A stretch of DNA of 64,000 nucleotides from Brevibacterium linens ATCC 9172 (GCF_900169165.1 NZ_FXYY01000002.1:248001-312000); one strand, 5' to 3'; positions 21,072 through 30,320 are shown, counted from the first letter of the stretch. The notes: generated by a model from the letters alone, not told the origin. Translations and numbers: made by a program.

Positions 21072-22417
21072 ATGAGCGAAATCCGTGACCTCAGTCACTC
21101 GACCGCGCCGGACGACAGCTACCTCGACGAGATGGCCCGGCAGACCCGGGCCCGGGCCGAGCAGGCCGCCGAGTGGGCCTCCGACTTCACCGGCGCCCCG
21201 GAGACGAGCCGGTCCGTCGTCGCCGAGGGCCTCGACGCTGCGGAAGGCGACCTCAGGGGTCTGCTCCACGCCATCCATGACATGGCAGAGACCGCCTTCG
21301 AGGAGTTCGATTCGGTCGCAGCGATCGCCTCGGTGCTCGAGAAACACGGAATCGACGTCGAGACGGCCTCTTCGGAGTGGAGACCACTCTGCGGGCGACG
21401 ACGGGATCCGGACACGGGCGCACGATCGCGATCCTCGCCGAATACGACGCCCTGCCCGAGATCGGGCACGCGTGCGGGCACAACATCATCGCCACCGTCG
21501 GAGTCGGTGCCTTCCTCGCCCTCCACGCCCTGTACGAGAGGGACCCCGCAGCCGTGCCGGGCACCGTCGTGCTGCTGGGCACCCCGGCCGAGGAAGGGCA
21601 TTCGGGCAAGGAGGTCATGGCCCGGGCCGGTGCCTTCGACGGCATCGAGGCGGCCATCATGGTCCACGGCTACGGGTATGACTGCGCCGACCAGGTATGG
21701 CTGGGACGTCGCCTGCTCAAGGTCACGTACTCAGGGGTCGCCGCTCACGCCTCGGCGCAGCCCTTCATGGGACGCAACGCCCTCGACGCGTCGAACCTCT
21801 TCTACCAGGGACTCGGTCTGCTGCGGCAGCAGATGCCGCCGATCTCCCGCCTGCACGCGGTCATCACCGACGGCGGAACGAGACCGTCGATCATCACCGA
21901 ATCCGCGACCGTGCAGTGCTACGTCCGCTCGAAGTTCCCCGAAACGCTCAAAGAGCTCTCCGACCGAGTCGAGGACGCGGCGAAAGGTGCCGCACTCATG
22001 ACCGGAACCGGCGTCAGGGTCGACTGGGACGACCACCCGCCCTCGCTGCCCGTGCGCACGAACCTGGCGCTGACCGCCCGTTGGGCCGAACACGAACAGA
22101 CCCGCGGGCGCCAGCCGCTGCCCGCCGGCGTCCTCGACGAATCGATCGCCGCGTCCACGGACTTCGGCAACGTGTCCTACCGGATTCCCGGCATCCATCC
22201 GCTCATCAAGACCGCCGACGCCGAAGTGGCCCTGCACACCCGTGAATTCGCCGCAGCCGCGAAGACCCCTGCCGCCGAATCCGCGGCACTCGACGGCGCC
22301 TACGGTCTCGCGTGCACGGCTTTGGACTTCCTCGCCGACGATGCCCTTGCCGCTGCGGTGACCGACGAATTCGCCCGCGATGGGGGAGCGATCGACGTCG
22401 AGCACTTCTTCGACTGA
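21072..22417 (+). pseudogene. M20 family amidohydrolase (AbgB-like), frameshifted
   Basis: Metal-dependent peptidase/amidohydrolase of the M20 family. The first ~100 codons (21072-21370) and the rest (21377-22417, with AILAEYDALPEIGHACGHNI, GTPAEEG and the dimerisation lid) lie in different frames. One missing T in GCCTCTTCGGAG near 21371 would restore the expected FGVETTL segment and a ~448-residue protein. The neighbouring abgT gene suggests transport and cleavage of aminoacylated p-aminobenzoate or a dipeptide-like amide. A TATGCT hexamer lies eight bases before ATG 21072. Whether the deletion is real or a sequence error is open. Confidence 0.85.
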
Positions 22418-22467
22418 GATCGCCACCTCCACACCCAGCCCCTCGCCTCCGAGAAGAAGGACCGCTC

Positions 22468-24111
22468 ATGTCAACGACGACAGATGGGAAGGTCGGTTTC
22501 GGCCAGCGCACGCTGGACTGGATCGAACGCATCGGAAACAAGCTGCCCGAACCGTTCACGCTGTTCCTCGGGCTCTTCATCATCACCGGCCTCGTGTCCA
22601 CCGCCATGGCCATGGCCGATGTCACCGTGGCCATCCCCGGCGGCGATGAGACCATCGCGATCAAGGGACTGTTCACGGGGGAGGGCCTGTCGTGGCTGAC
22701 CACGACGATGGGCGACAACTACATCGGCTTCCCGCCCCTGGCCACGGTGCTGCCGATCCTGCTCGCAGTCGGTGTGGCCGAGAAGTCGGGGATGCTCGCC
22801 GCGGCCGTGCGGATCGCCTTCGGCAAGAGTCCGAAATGGCTGCTGCCCTACGCCGTCGGCTTCGTCGGAGTGGTCGGGTCGATCATGGCCGACTCGGCGT
22901 TCGTCATCATTCCGCCTCTGGCCGCGCTTGTGTTCAAAGCGGCAGGACGGCATCCGATGGCCGGCCTCATCGGCGGGTTCGCCGCCACCGGCGCCGGCTA
23001 TTCGACGTCGATCGTCCCCACGAGCCTCGACGCACTATTCGCCGGGATCACCACCTCGGTGATGGAGACCCTGCCGAACACCGACTACACCGCGGTCAAC
23101 CCGGTCTCGAACTACTATTTCAACATCGCCTCGTCGATCGTTCTGGCCGTCATCGCCGGCTTCATCATCGATCGGCTCATCGAACCGAACATGGTGCGCA
23201 AGGGAGTGCCCCGCGAATACGCGAACGCTTCGGGGAGCGGCCTGGCCCGCGAATACCAAGCACCCGACAGCCCCTACGGGGACGCCTCGGCGACGTCAGA
23301 TGATTCCGGCGAGGACGATGCCACCGAGATCAAGGCCGAACTCGAGCCGGAGGAGAAACGCGGACTGATCTGGTCGCTCGTGGCGGCACTGCTGCTGACC
23401 GCGGTGATCCTGTTCTCCGTACTCATCCCGAACTCACCATGGCGGAACGAGGACGGCGGCTTCCTCCCGGAGTCTCCGCTGCTGTCGTCGATCGTGTTCA
23501 TCGTCTTCGCCTACTTCATGCTCATGGGCGTCGTCTACGGCTTCGTCGTGCGCACCGTCCGGTCGATGAATGACCTGGTGAGGATGATGAGTCAATCGAT
23601 CATCGACATGATGTCCTTCCTCATCCTCGCGTTCATCCTCGGCCAGTTCATCGCCCTGTTCAACTGGACCGGCATCGGTTCGTGGATCGCCGTCGCGGGA
23701 GCGTCGGGGCTCGAAGCGATCGGTCTGACCGGGTTCGCCGCGGTCATCGGCTTCATGCTCCTGGCCAGTGTGCTCAACCTGTTCATCATCTCCGGCTCGT
23801 CAATGTGGACGCTCATGGCAGCCGTGTTCGTCCCGCTGTTCTCCCTGCTCGGCTACGAACCTGCGTTCATCCAGGCCGGGTTCCGCGTCGGTGACTCGGC
23901 CACTCAGGTCATCACCCCGCTCAATCCGTACATGATCGTCCTCCTCGGCCTCGTCCGCCGCTATGAGCCGAATGCTGGGCTGGGCACGGTGATCTCGCGT
24001 ATGTTCCCGTTCGTCATCCCGTTCTGGCTGGCCTGGGCCGTGCTGCTGGGCATCTGGTTCGTCTTCGACCTGCCGCTGGGACCGGGCAACGGAATCCACC
24101 TCGGAGGCTGA
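22468..24111 (+). CDS. abgT: AbgT family transporter
   Basis: 547-residue inner-membrane protein with about 11-13 hydrophobic segments and a charged, acidic loop near residues 255-300. AbgT proteins import p-aminobenzoyl-glutamate or export sulfonamides using the proton or sodium gradient. Family hallmarks include the long GFAATGAGYSTSIVP segment and the C-terminal PLNPYMIVLLGLVRRY. ATG 22468 follows GAGAAGAAGG, 50 bases after the M20 gene, so the two probably form a uptake-and-hydrolysis pair. Confidence 0.92.
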   Translation: MSTTTDGKVGFGQRTLDWIERIGNKLPEPFTLFLGLFIITGLVSTAMAMADVTVAIPGGDETIAIKGLFTGEGLSWLTTTMGDNYIGFPPLATVLPILLAVGVAEKSGMLAAAVRIAFGKSPKWLLPYAVGFVGVVGSIMADSAFVIIPPLAALVFKAAGRHPMAGLIGGFAATGAGYSTSIVPTSLDALFAGITTSVMETLPNTDYTAVNPVSNYYFNIASSIVLAVIAGFIIDRLIEPNMVRKGVPREYANASGSGLAREYQAPDSPYGDASATSDDSGEDDATEIKAELEPEEKRGLIWSLVAALLLTAVILFSVLIPNSPWRNEDGGFLPESPLLSSIVFIVFAYFMLMGVVYGFVVRTVRSMNDLVRMMSQSIIDMMSFLILAFILGQFIALFNWTGIGSWIAVAGASGLEAIGLTGFAAVIGFMLLASVLNLFIISGSSMWTLMAAVFVPLFSLLGYEPAFIQAGFRVGDSATQVITPLNPYMIVLLGLVRRYEPNAGLGTVISRMFPFVIPFWLAWAVLLGIWFVFDLPLGPGNGIHLGG

Positions 24112-24113
24112 TC

Positions 24114-24488
24114 ATGGTGAGTCGAATTGGGGATCTCGTAGTCAAATCCCGAAACCCAGATCGGCTGAGCCGATTCTGGTGCGAAGCGCTGGGGTACGAA
24201 GTTGTTGCCACGGATGAAACTGGGATCGCAATATCAGGGGCACCGAATGCTCCGACCATTCTCTTCGAGCGTTCGAACGATTCATTTGGGGACAGTGTTC
24301 TGCATCTCGACCTTTGTCCTACTGACCGCAGCCAGGCGGACGAGCTGGAACGACTTGTGGCGTTGGGGGCGACGAAGACTGACGTCGTGCCGTCAGGAAG
24401 CTGGCACGTCCTCGCTGACCCTGAAGGCCACAAGTTCTGTCTCATGGCCAAGCGCATCCCAGCGGAGCCGGAAGACTTCCACGATTGA
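24114..24488 (+). CDS. VOC/glyoxalase-like domain protein
   Basis: 124 residues, starting three bases after abgT. It has the N-terminal strand-helix GDLVVKSRNPDRLSRFWCEALGYEVV and the C-terminal DPEGHKFCLM typical of the glyoxalase-like (Glyoxalase_6) group. Codon use is less GC-biased than in abgT (many A/T third bases), hinting at a separate origin. Substrate is unknown. Confidence 0.85.
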   Translation: MVSRIGDLVVKSRNPDRLSRFWCEALGYEVVATDETGIAISGAPNAPTILFERSNDSFGDSVLHLDLCPTDRSQADELERLVALGATKTDVVPSGSWHVLADPEGHKFCLMAKRIPAEPEDFHD

Positions 24489-24554
24489 GAAATAGTCCTA
24501 CCTGACACAGTGCTCGTACGCAATGATGTCACCGCCGTCTCCGCGTGACCCGGC

Positions 24555-25535
24555 TCAGAGCATCTGCCGCACACCTTCGCGCCAGTCGGTCGTTCCGACC
24601 TTCTGTGCCAAGTCGCTGGAGGCGATGACGCAGGGTTCGTACCAGATCGGTGCCAACTGGTTGAGCTCGTAGAAGGAGCGTTCGAACGCACCGACGGCGC
24701 GGGTCGCCCAGCGTGGGACCGAGAGCGGACGTTTGTGCTTCTGCTCAAGAGTGTCCGCGGTGAAGTCGGCGATCTCGGTCAGGGTCGGATTCGATGCCGG
24801 TGCGATCCGCAGTTGATGCGTCCCCGCGGGGACGGACTTCAGATCCTCTGCCGCCTGGATCATTGCGGCAGCGTGGTCGGCGATGAGGGTGATGCCGTGA
24901 GGGACGTCGGTGCGTGCCGGCACCATCGCCCGGCGCCCGGCGGAAATCGGTTCGGTGATGCACATCCGCACGACCGATGACCACTTCTCTGCGGTTCGGC
25001 CGAGCAGATCACCGGCGATGACGCTGGCTGCCGTTGCCGAATGAGCGGCACGGGCTTCGATGAGCCGCTGTCGGATTCGTCCCTTTTCCTCGAACGGGGT
25101 GAACGGGGAGGATTCGGTGATCGGGGAGTCGAAGCCGGCGAAGGCATAGACCGATTCCGGGAAGACCACGGGAATGTCGAGTTCAGCCGCGATGTCGAGG
25201 ACCGCGGCGTCGAGTCGGGGGAGGAGCCGCTCCCATTTCCGACTGTCGTAGGGTGCATGTGCGCAGGCGAAGATCACATCGACGCCGGCGGCGGCCTCGG
25301 CTAACTGCGCGCGGTCGCTGGCATCGGCTTTGACATGAGTGGGAGCGCTGACTGTCGTCATCCCAGTCATTGACGACATTTCCGATGGGGCGGTCGCGTT
25401 GGTCGCGTCGGCCGAGGTGCTGGATGGACCTCTTCCGGAGCGGGTGGCGATGCGGACATCTGTGCCCGACGCTATGAGCTGAGCCGCGATCTCCGAACCG
25501 ATCTGACCATTGCCGATGACGAGTGCTGTTTTCAT
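24555..25535 (-). CDS. NAD(P)-binding epimerase/dehydratase-like protein
   Basis: 326-residue protein with an N-terminal Rossmann motif VIGNGQIGSEIA (residues 6-17) and an extended-SDR layout (residue ~110 DVIFACAHAPYDSRKWERL). It lacks a clear YxxxK active site, so it may be an atypical reductase. ATG 25535 follows GAAGGGAT. It is divergent from a TetR gene and shares a 135-base intergenic region with two palindromic operators, so it is probably the regulator's target. Confidence 0.83.
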   Translation of the reverse strand: MKTALVIGNGQIGSEIAAQLIASGTDVRIATRSGRGPSSTSADATNATAPSEMSSMTGMTTVSAPTHVKADASDRAQLAEAAAGVDVIFACAHAPYDSRKWERLLPRLDAAVLDIAAELDIPVVFPESVYAFAGFDSPITESSPFTPFEEKGRIRQRLIEARAAHSATAASVIAGDLLGRTAEKWSSVVRMCITEPISAGRRAMVPARTDVPHGITLIADHAAAMIQAAEDLKSVPAGTHQLRIAPASNPTLTEIADFTADTLEQKHKRPLSVPRWATRAVGAFERSFYELNQLAPIWYEPCVIASSDLAQKVGTTDWREGVRQML

Positions 25536-25569
25536 GACGGATCCCTTCCGATGCCTCCGAACTATAAGC

Positions 25570-25631
25570 GAGAGCAGTGCTCTCTCGAATCAGCGTAGGC
25601 CTCGACGGTCGGCAATTCAAGAGCAATGCTC
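25570..25631. promoter_or_regulatory. Two palindromic operators between epimerase-like gene and tetR
   Basis: GAGAGCAGTGCTCTC (25570-25584) is a perfect 15-base palindrome and GAGCAATGCTC (25621-25631) repeats its core GAGCA-N-TGCTC. A further half-site AATGCTCTC (25644-25652) is just before the tetR -10. This is the expected binding pattern for the adjacent TetR protein. Confidence 0.7.
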
Positions 25632-25658
25632 ACTGTTGTCATCAATGCTCTCGAAAAG

Positions 25659-25664
25659 TAGGGT
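25659..25664 (+). promoter_or_regulatory. -10 element of tetR gene, leaderless spacing
   Basis: TAGGGT is six bases before ATG 25671. An operator half-site abuts its upstream side, so repressor binding would block this promoter. Confidence 0.6.
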
Positions 25665-25670
25665 GAAGCC

Positions 25671-26381
25671 ATGACTGAGACTCCGCGGCAGCGCGCCCGC
25701 ATTGAGACGGAAGCGCAGATCACGGCCATCGGCAATCGCATGATCGATGACGACGGCGTCGACGGGTTGTCACTGCGGGCGATCGCTCGTGAGCTCGGAG
25801 TCGTCTCCAGTGCGGTCTACCGCTACGTGAAGAGCCGCGATGAACTGCTGACGATCCTCATCCGCGATGCCTACACCCAGATCGCCGACGCTGTCGACGA
25901 AGCCATGGAGGGGGAGCGGAGCGTGGAGGTTCTCGCCGTGAGGATGCTCGAGTGGTCTCGCGCCTACCCGAATCGGTGGGCGCTCATCTACGGCACTCCG
26001 ATCGTCGGTTATGAAGCTCCCCGAGAGGAGACCGTGGTGCCGGGGACTCGAATCATGGTGACGCTCGCGGAGCTGATCGCGGCAACTCAGAACGACACCG
26101 AGGTGGCAACTGAGAGCGGTGCGAAAGCGAGCGGATCAGCGGCGAAGAATTCACGGGCCAATAGAGAGCAGCGAGGGATGGAGGCCGCGCTGCAGCCTCT
26201 GCGGGACGGGCTTGCGGAACTCGGTCTCGACTATGACGATCACGTGATTTTGGAGACCATCACGATCTGGGTTGCTGTGATCGGGCTGATCAACGGTCTG
26301 CGGTTCGGCCAGTTCGGGCCGGGATTCGACCACGTCGAAGACGATCTCATGTCCGAGGTGATCGGCCGTCTCGGAGCGTGA
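25671..26381 (+). CDS. TetR family transcriptional regulator
   Basis: 236 residues. The N-terminal HTH (about residues 12-58, GLSLRAIARELGVVSSAVYRYV) is typical TetR; the C-terminal ligand domain resembles the WHG-type group. It very likely represses itself and the divergent epimerase-like gene through the palindromes at 25570-25631. Ligand is unknown. Confidence 0.92.
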   Translation: MTETPRQRARIETEAQITAIGNRMIDDDGVDGLSLRAIARELGVVSSAVYRYVKSRDELLTILIRDAYTQIADAVDEAMEGERSVEVLAVRMLEWSRAYPNRWALIYGTPIVGYEAPREETVVPGTRIMVTLAELIAATQNDTEVATESGAKASGSAAKNSRANREQRGMEAALQPLRDGLAELGLDYDDHVILETITIWVAVIGLINGLRFGQFGPGFDHVEDDLMSEVIGRLGA

Positions 26382-26439
26382 ATCGGTGAACGTCTGCGGG
26401 CAAGGACACGGCCGCCTCGGCGAATGAGAATACGACAAC

Positions 26440-26464
26440 GGCCCCCGATCGTCGATCGAGGGCC
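26440..26464. terminator. Hairpin between tetR and DUF1844 gene
   Basis: An 11-bp stem (26440-26450 with 26454-26464, one mismatch) sits between convergent genes and can serve both. The preceding CCGCCTCGGCG (26412-26422) belongs to the intergenic repeat core seen elsewhere. Confidence 0.55.
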
Positions 26465-26491
26465 GCGGCCTGAACGGTCAGCGGGGGAGCG

Positions 26492-26863
26492 TCAGCGGAC
26501 GGGGCCGGTGAACTTCTCTCCGGGGCCTTCGCCGGGGGCGTCGGGAATCTCCGAGGCCTCGCGGAAGGCCAGCTGCAGGCTGCGGAGTCCATCGCGCAGC
26601 GGGCGGGCGTGGTGGTCGCCGATCACGGTGGCGGCGCCGGTGACGAAGCCGGCCAGCGCGGTGATCAGCTTGCGGGCCTCATCGAGGTCCTGGAGGTCGG
26701 CGCCGTGGCCTTCGGCGGTGTCCTCGGCCAGGCCGCACTTGACGGCGGCGGCGGACATGAGGTGGACGGCGCTGGAGGTGATGACCTCGACGGCGGGGAC
26801 CTCGGCGATGTCGCGCGTAACGTCGGCGATCGCCTCGGCGGGAACAGATTCTTCAGAACTCAT
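26492..26863 (-). CDS. DUF1844 family protein
   Basis: 123-residue protein with the DUF1844 core (VEVITSSAVHLMSAAAVKCGL, then DLQDLDEARKLITALAGFV). It stands divergent from infC, its usual place in actinobacteria. Function is unknown. The C-terminus is Gly/Pro rich. Confidence 0.88.
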   Translation of the reverse strand: MSSEESVPAEAIADVTRDIAEVPAVEVITSSAVHLMSAAAVKCGLAEDTAEGHGADLQDLDEARKLITALAGFVTGAATVIGDHHARPLRDGLRSLQLAFREASEIPDAPGEGPGEKFTGPVR

Positions 26864-26937
26864 GCCATAAGCTTGACATATAAATCAACGTGGCGATCAC
26901 ACCAGGGCCTCGATGTGCGAAGAGTCATGAAGCGTAG

Positions 26938-27163
26938 TACACTGGTAGCTGGTGCGAAGCGGAGTCTGTCTCCCACCTTGATCGCGAAGAGCGATCGGGT
27001 CCAAAGATCTGTCCTTCGGGCATTGTCCGAATGAGTGCAGATCGAGGTGTATTCACCGAACGTACGTCTACCGTACTGCTCGTGTGTGCAGGCTCCCTTG
27101 GCATGTGTCAACGGGAGCCTTTTTCGTTGCCACGACCACATTTGAGCAAAAAGGAGTGAACAC
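26938..27163 (+). promoter_or_regulatory. infC promoter and long structured leader
   Basis: A -10-like TACACT (26938-26943) would start a transcript near 26950, giving a leader of about 210 bases before infC. The leader holds several short inverted repeats (for example GCGAAGAGCGATCG region) and ends with an intrinsic terminator hairpin at 27091-27124. This layout is that of a translation- or protein-controlled attenuator for the IF3-L35-L20 operon. Confidence 0.6.
27091..27124 (+). terminator. Intrinsic terminator (attenuator) in the infC leader
   Basis: GGCTCCC (27091-27097) pairs with GGGAGCC (27113-27119), with TTG/CAA extending the stem inside, followed by TTTTT (27120-27124). It lies 40 bases before infC with no gene in front to terminate, so conditional read-through is likely. 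Confidence 0.82.
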
Positions 27164-27793
27164 ATCAGCGAGACGCGCATCAATGACCGGATTCGGGTTC
27201 CCGAGGTCCGGTTGGTCGGACCCAATGGTGAACAGGTCGGTATCGTTGCCATTCGCAAGGCACTCGATCTCGCCGGCGAAGCTGGCCTCGACCTCGTCGA
27301 GGTAGCCCCGCAGGCGAAGCCACCCGTAGCCAAGCTCATGGACTACGGAAAATTCAAATATGAATCTGCCCAGAAGGCCAGAGAAGCCCGGAAGAACCAG
27401 GCGAACACTGCGCTTAAGGAGATCCGCTTCCGTCTCAAGATTGACGAACACGATTACGAGACGAAGAAGGGCCACGTCACCCGCTTCCTCGAAGGCGGCG
27501 ACAAGGTCAAGGTCATGATCATGTTCCGCGGACGTGAGCAGTCCCGGCCCGAGATGGGCATCAAGCTGCTCAACCGCTTGGCCGAAGATGTGTCCGACCT
27601 CGGCTCCGTCGAATCCTCACCGCGAGTCGACGGACGCAACATGGTGATGGTTATCGCCCCGCACAAGTCAAAGTCTGACGCCAAGGCGGAAGCCCGGAAG
27701 GCATCAGCTGATGCCAAGGGCAAGTCCGCTGAGGTGAAGTCCCGTCGCGATCGGGTCGCTGCCGAGAAGAACTCAGCTCGCCCGGACGCGTGA
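27164..27793 (+). CDS. infC: Translation initiation factor IF-3 (ATC start)
   Basis: Binds the 30S subunit, prevents 50S joining and proofreads start codons. The IF3 N-terminus ([19 protein letters not shown]) is encoded from ATC 27164, seven bases after AAGGAG. The frame has a TGA at 27143-27145 and no ATG, GTG or TTG before the ATC, so a non-canonical start is required for the conserved N-terminus. This matches the rare-start autoregulation of infC known in E. coli. 209 residues, with a Lys/Ala-rich C-terminal tail of ~30 residues. Confidence 0.95.
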   Translation: MSETRINDRIRVPEVRLVGPNGEQVGIVAIRKALDLAGEAGLDLVEVAPQAKPPVAKLMDYGKFKYESAQKAREARKNQANTALKEIRFRLKIDEHDYETKKGHVTRFLEGGDKVKVMIMFRGREQSRPEMGIKLLNRLAEDVSDLGSVESSPRVDGRNMVMVIAPHKSKSDAKAEARKASADAKGKSAEVKSRRDRVAAEKNSARPDA

Positions 27794-27893
27794 GAAATTA
27801 AGTACGTCGCGTTCCAGGCCCGTCCTGGACTGTGCGTGTGAAGTAGTTGCAGGCGGTCGACGTCGGCAACGAATTGCAAAGGAGAACGGCACT

Positions 27894-28100
27894 ATGCCGA
27901 AGCAGAAGACGAACAGCAGCGCCAAGAAGCGCATGCGCGTGACTGGCAGTGGCAAGATCATGCGTGAAGGCGTGAACAACCAGCACAAGTTCGAGGGCAA
28001 GACCTCGGCTCGTAAGCGCCGCGTGTCCACCGACCAGGTCATCACCGGTGGCGACCGCGCCAAGGCCCGCAAGCTTCTGGGCAAGCTCAAGGGCAGGTGA
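27894..28100 (+). CDS. rpmI: Ribosomal protein L35 (bL35)
   Basis: 68-residue basic protein with the MPKQKTNSSAKKRMRVTGSG start typical of L35. It follows infC by 100 bases with a good AAAGGAG site. A weak hairpin (AGACCC/GGGTCT, 28100-28116) follows the stop. Confidence 0.96.
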   Translation: MPKQKTNSSAKKRMRVTGSGKIMREGVNNQHKFEGKTSARKRRVSTDQVITGGDRAKARKLLGKLKGR

Positions 28101-28227
28101 GACCCCTTTCGGGTCTTCGCTTTCCGGCAGCAGCCGGGAACTCCCACGGGCAGTCGACATCGGCTGTCTCAGCTTGAACCAGAGTCCGGCACCGCCGGTA
28201 GATACGAACTTTTCAAAGGAGTAACAC

Positions 28228-28617
28228 GTGGCACGTGTGAAGAGAGCGGTCAACGCTCACAAGAAGCGCCGGGTCATCCTCGACCGGGCAAGCGGCTACC
28301 GGGGACAGCGCTCGCGCCTGTACCGCAAGGCCAAAGAACAGGTCATCCACTCGCTGGTCTACAGCTACCGTGACCGTCGCAAGCGCAAGGGCGACTTCCG
28401 TCGTCTCTGGATCCAGCGCATCAACGCCGGCGCCCGCGCCAACGGCATGACCTACAACCGTTTCATCCAGGGCCTCAAGGCCGCTGGAGTCGAGGTCGAC
28501 CGTCGCATGCTCGCCGAGCTCGCCGTGAACGACTCGGCCACCTTCGCGCACCTGGTCAAGGTCGCCAAGGATGCTCTTCCTGCTGACGTCAACGCAGCGA
28601 AGACCGACGCCGCCTGA
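28228..28617 (+). CDS. rplT: Ribosomal protein L20 (bL20)
   Basis: 129-residue 23S rRNA-binding protein ([20 protein letters not shown] onward). L20 represses this operon in other bacteria; the 127-base gap before the gene could hold such a site but I see no clear fold. AAAGGAG precedes the start. Confidence 0.97.
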   Translation: MARVKRAVNAHKKRRVILDRASGYRGQRSRLYRKAKEQVIHSLVYSYRDRRKRKGDFRRLWIQRINAGARANGMTYNRFIQGLKAAGVEVDRRMLAELAVNDSATFAHLVKVAKDALPADVNAAKTDAA

Positions 28618-28676
28618 GCAGCGTCAACTCAAGACTCCGGTCACCAAGTGACTGACCGATCGCCTCGGTGATCGAC

Positions 28677-28714
28677 GACGGCCCCGAACTGCAGGTTCGG
28701 GGCCGTCGGTCTTT
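28677..28714 (+). terminator. Terminator of the infC-rpmI-rplT operon
   Basis: A perfect 13-bp stem (28677-28689 with 28695-28707) and five-base loop are followed by GGTCTTTCT. Confidence 0.85.
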
Positions 28715-28807
28715 CTGCCAGGACCTGCCTGGTCCCCAGATTCCCTCCTGTCTCCTCAGGCCCCGCTTCTTCCACTTCAGCACTCAACGGATCGAGAACA
28801 CGGTTTC

Positions 28808-29629
28808 ATGAAACTCCCTGACGTCATCTCCTCACCTCAGTCGAAGCGGATCAAGAACGCCGCGAAGCTGCTCAAACGCCGCGACCGCAAGGCCACGGGG
28901 CAGTTCCTCGTCGAGGGTCCGCAGGCCGTGCGGGAGGCACTGGCGCGCAAGGGCTCCGTCGTCGAGCTGTTCATCACCGAGGAGGCCGCCGAGGAGCATT
29001 CCTCGTTCGTCTCCGCGGCGAAGCACGGTCGCATGCAGTGCAGCATCGTCACCGGTGAGGTGCTCACCGAGCTCGCATCAACCGTGAACTCCCAAGGGGT
29101 CGTGGCCGTGTGCAAGGCTCTCGACGTGGATCTGACCTCGGTGCTCGACAAGGAAGCTCAGCTCGTTGTCGTTCTGTCGCAGGTGCGTGATCCGGGCAAC
29201 GCCGGCACGATCATCCGACTGGCCGATGCTGCGGGCGCCGATGCCGTGGTGCTGACGTCGTCGTCGGTGGATGTCTATAACGACAAGGTCGTGCGGTCGA
29301 CCGCCGGTTCGCTCTTCCACATTCCCGTCGTCACCGGAGTCGGCCTGTCCGAGGTGACCGAACTGGCCCGTGCCCGTGGGCTGCAGGTGCTCGCCGCCGA
29401 CGCCAATGACGAAGCCCACGATCTTCACCACCCGTGGGACACCGGGCTGGATCTCACCGCACGGACCGCCTGGGTCTTCGGCAATGAAGCGTGGGGGATG
29501 AGCGCCGAGGATTTGTCGTTGTGTGATGCGTCTGTCGCTGTTCCGATCTATGGTTCGGCCGAAAGCCTCAACCTCGGCACCGCTGCCGGGGTGTGCATTT
29601 ACGAGAGTGCTCGGAACCAGCGGATGTGA
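28808..29629 (+). CDS. SpoU/TrmH family RNA 2'-O-methyltransferase
   Basis: 273-residue SPOUT-class methyltransferase, usually annotated as 23S rRNA methyltransferase in this location. The three family motifs are visible: LSQVRDPGNAGTIIRLADAAG, VFGNEAWGMS and VPIYGSAESLNLGTAAGVCIYE; an N-terminal substrate-binding domain spans about residues 8-110. It stands between rplT and pheS in many actinobacteria; here six kilobases of other genes separate it from pheS. Confidence 0.92.
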   Translation: MKLPDVISSPQSKRIKNAAKLLKRRDRKATGQFLVEGPQAVREALARKGSVVELFITEEAAEEHSSFVSAAKHGRMQCSIVTGEVLTELASTVNSQGVVAVCKALDVDLTSVLDKEAQLVVVLSQVRDPGNAGTIIRLADAAGADAVVLTSSSVDVYNDKVVRSTAGSLFHIPVVTGVGLSEVTELARARGLQVLAADANDEAHDLHHPWDTGLDLTARTAWVFGNEAWGMSAEDLSLCDASVAVPIYGSAESLNLGTAAGVCIYESARNQRM

Positions 29630-29652
29630 GGGGCTAGGCGGGCTGCGGACTC

Positions 29653-29701
29653 GGGCAGGTCTGTCAAGAGGCGGACCTGCCCCGGCCGAGACCGGGGCAG
29701 G
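29653..29701. repeat. Two overlapping, mutually exclusive hairpins
   Basis: GGGCAGGTC (29653-29661) can pair with GACCTGCCC (29674-29682). The latter overlaps the left arm CCTGCCCCGG (29676-29685) of a second perfect hairpin with CCGGGGCAGG (29692-29701). Either may terminate the methyltransferase gene; no long T-run follows. Confidence 0.6.
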
Positions 29702-29768
29702 CAACGGAAGGGAGGACCTTGATCTTGCGACCTTCGGCCTCCGAGTGCAGTCTACCCATTTTCCATCG

Positions 29769-30320
29769 TCAGGTAGCGTCTGGATCGGAGTCGACGTGGT
29801 GCCTGAGAATTGCGGCCGACATCCTTCTGCGACTGGTTTCTGTCACCTCGTCGGCCTCAGGCAGCCAGTGCACCAGAAGATCGGCGAGGTCGGACGGTAT
29901 GTCGAGTTGCTCTGCTTCTGCGGCGCTCCAGCAGATGTCTGCGAGTGCTAGTCCGAATTCTCCGGTGGAGGCTGCGAGTTCGCCCAGCCCGGTATCGACA
30001 CCGTGAGACTTGAGCAGAGCCAAGAACGGCCAGTAGAGCTCCTCACCGTCACCGACGATCGGCTTCCCTGCCGACGGGCTGTGAAGCTTGACGCGAGCGA
30101 GGTTGTAGGCGAAATCGAGGTAGTCATCGTACGCCCGCCAGCCGCGCCAAGCGCCGAGCGTGTCGATGATGTCGCCAGGGACGGCCAGACGCTTGTCGGC
30201 GACGATGCCGACGAGCCGCCGGATCCGAGCTTCGATGTCGGGTTCGTCAGTGGCGGCTGCTGCGTCACTGCTCTCGAGCAGGTGGCTGAGCGAGGTGGCA
30301 AGCTCATCGTCCGTCATCAT
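29769..30320 (-). CDS. Hypothetical protein
   Basis: 183 residues, acidic, mostly helical by composition, with no signal or membrane segment and no domain I recognise. It follows hicB on the same strand after about 70 bases. In that gap another minus-strand frame is open and ends one or two bases from this start (reading PENRYAQEHHSN then WAQAIEKTGRGAQ-stop), which looks like the C-terminal end of a lost protein. The size and acidity would suit an immunity protein for such a lost toxin, but this is only a guess. Confidence 0.55.
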   Translation of the reverse strand: MMTDDELATSLSHLLESSDAAAATDEPDIEARIRRLVGIVADKRLAVPGDIIDTLGAWRGWRAYDDYLDFAYNLARVKLHSPSAGKPIVGDGEELYWPFLALLKSHGVDTGLGELAASTGEFGLALADICWSAAEAEQLDIPSDLADLLVHWLPEADEVTETSRRRMSAAILRHHVDSDPDAT

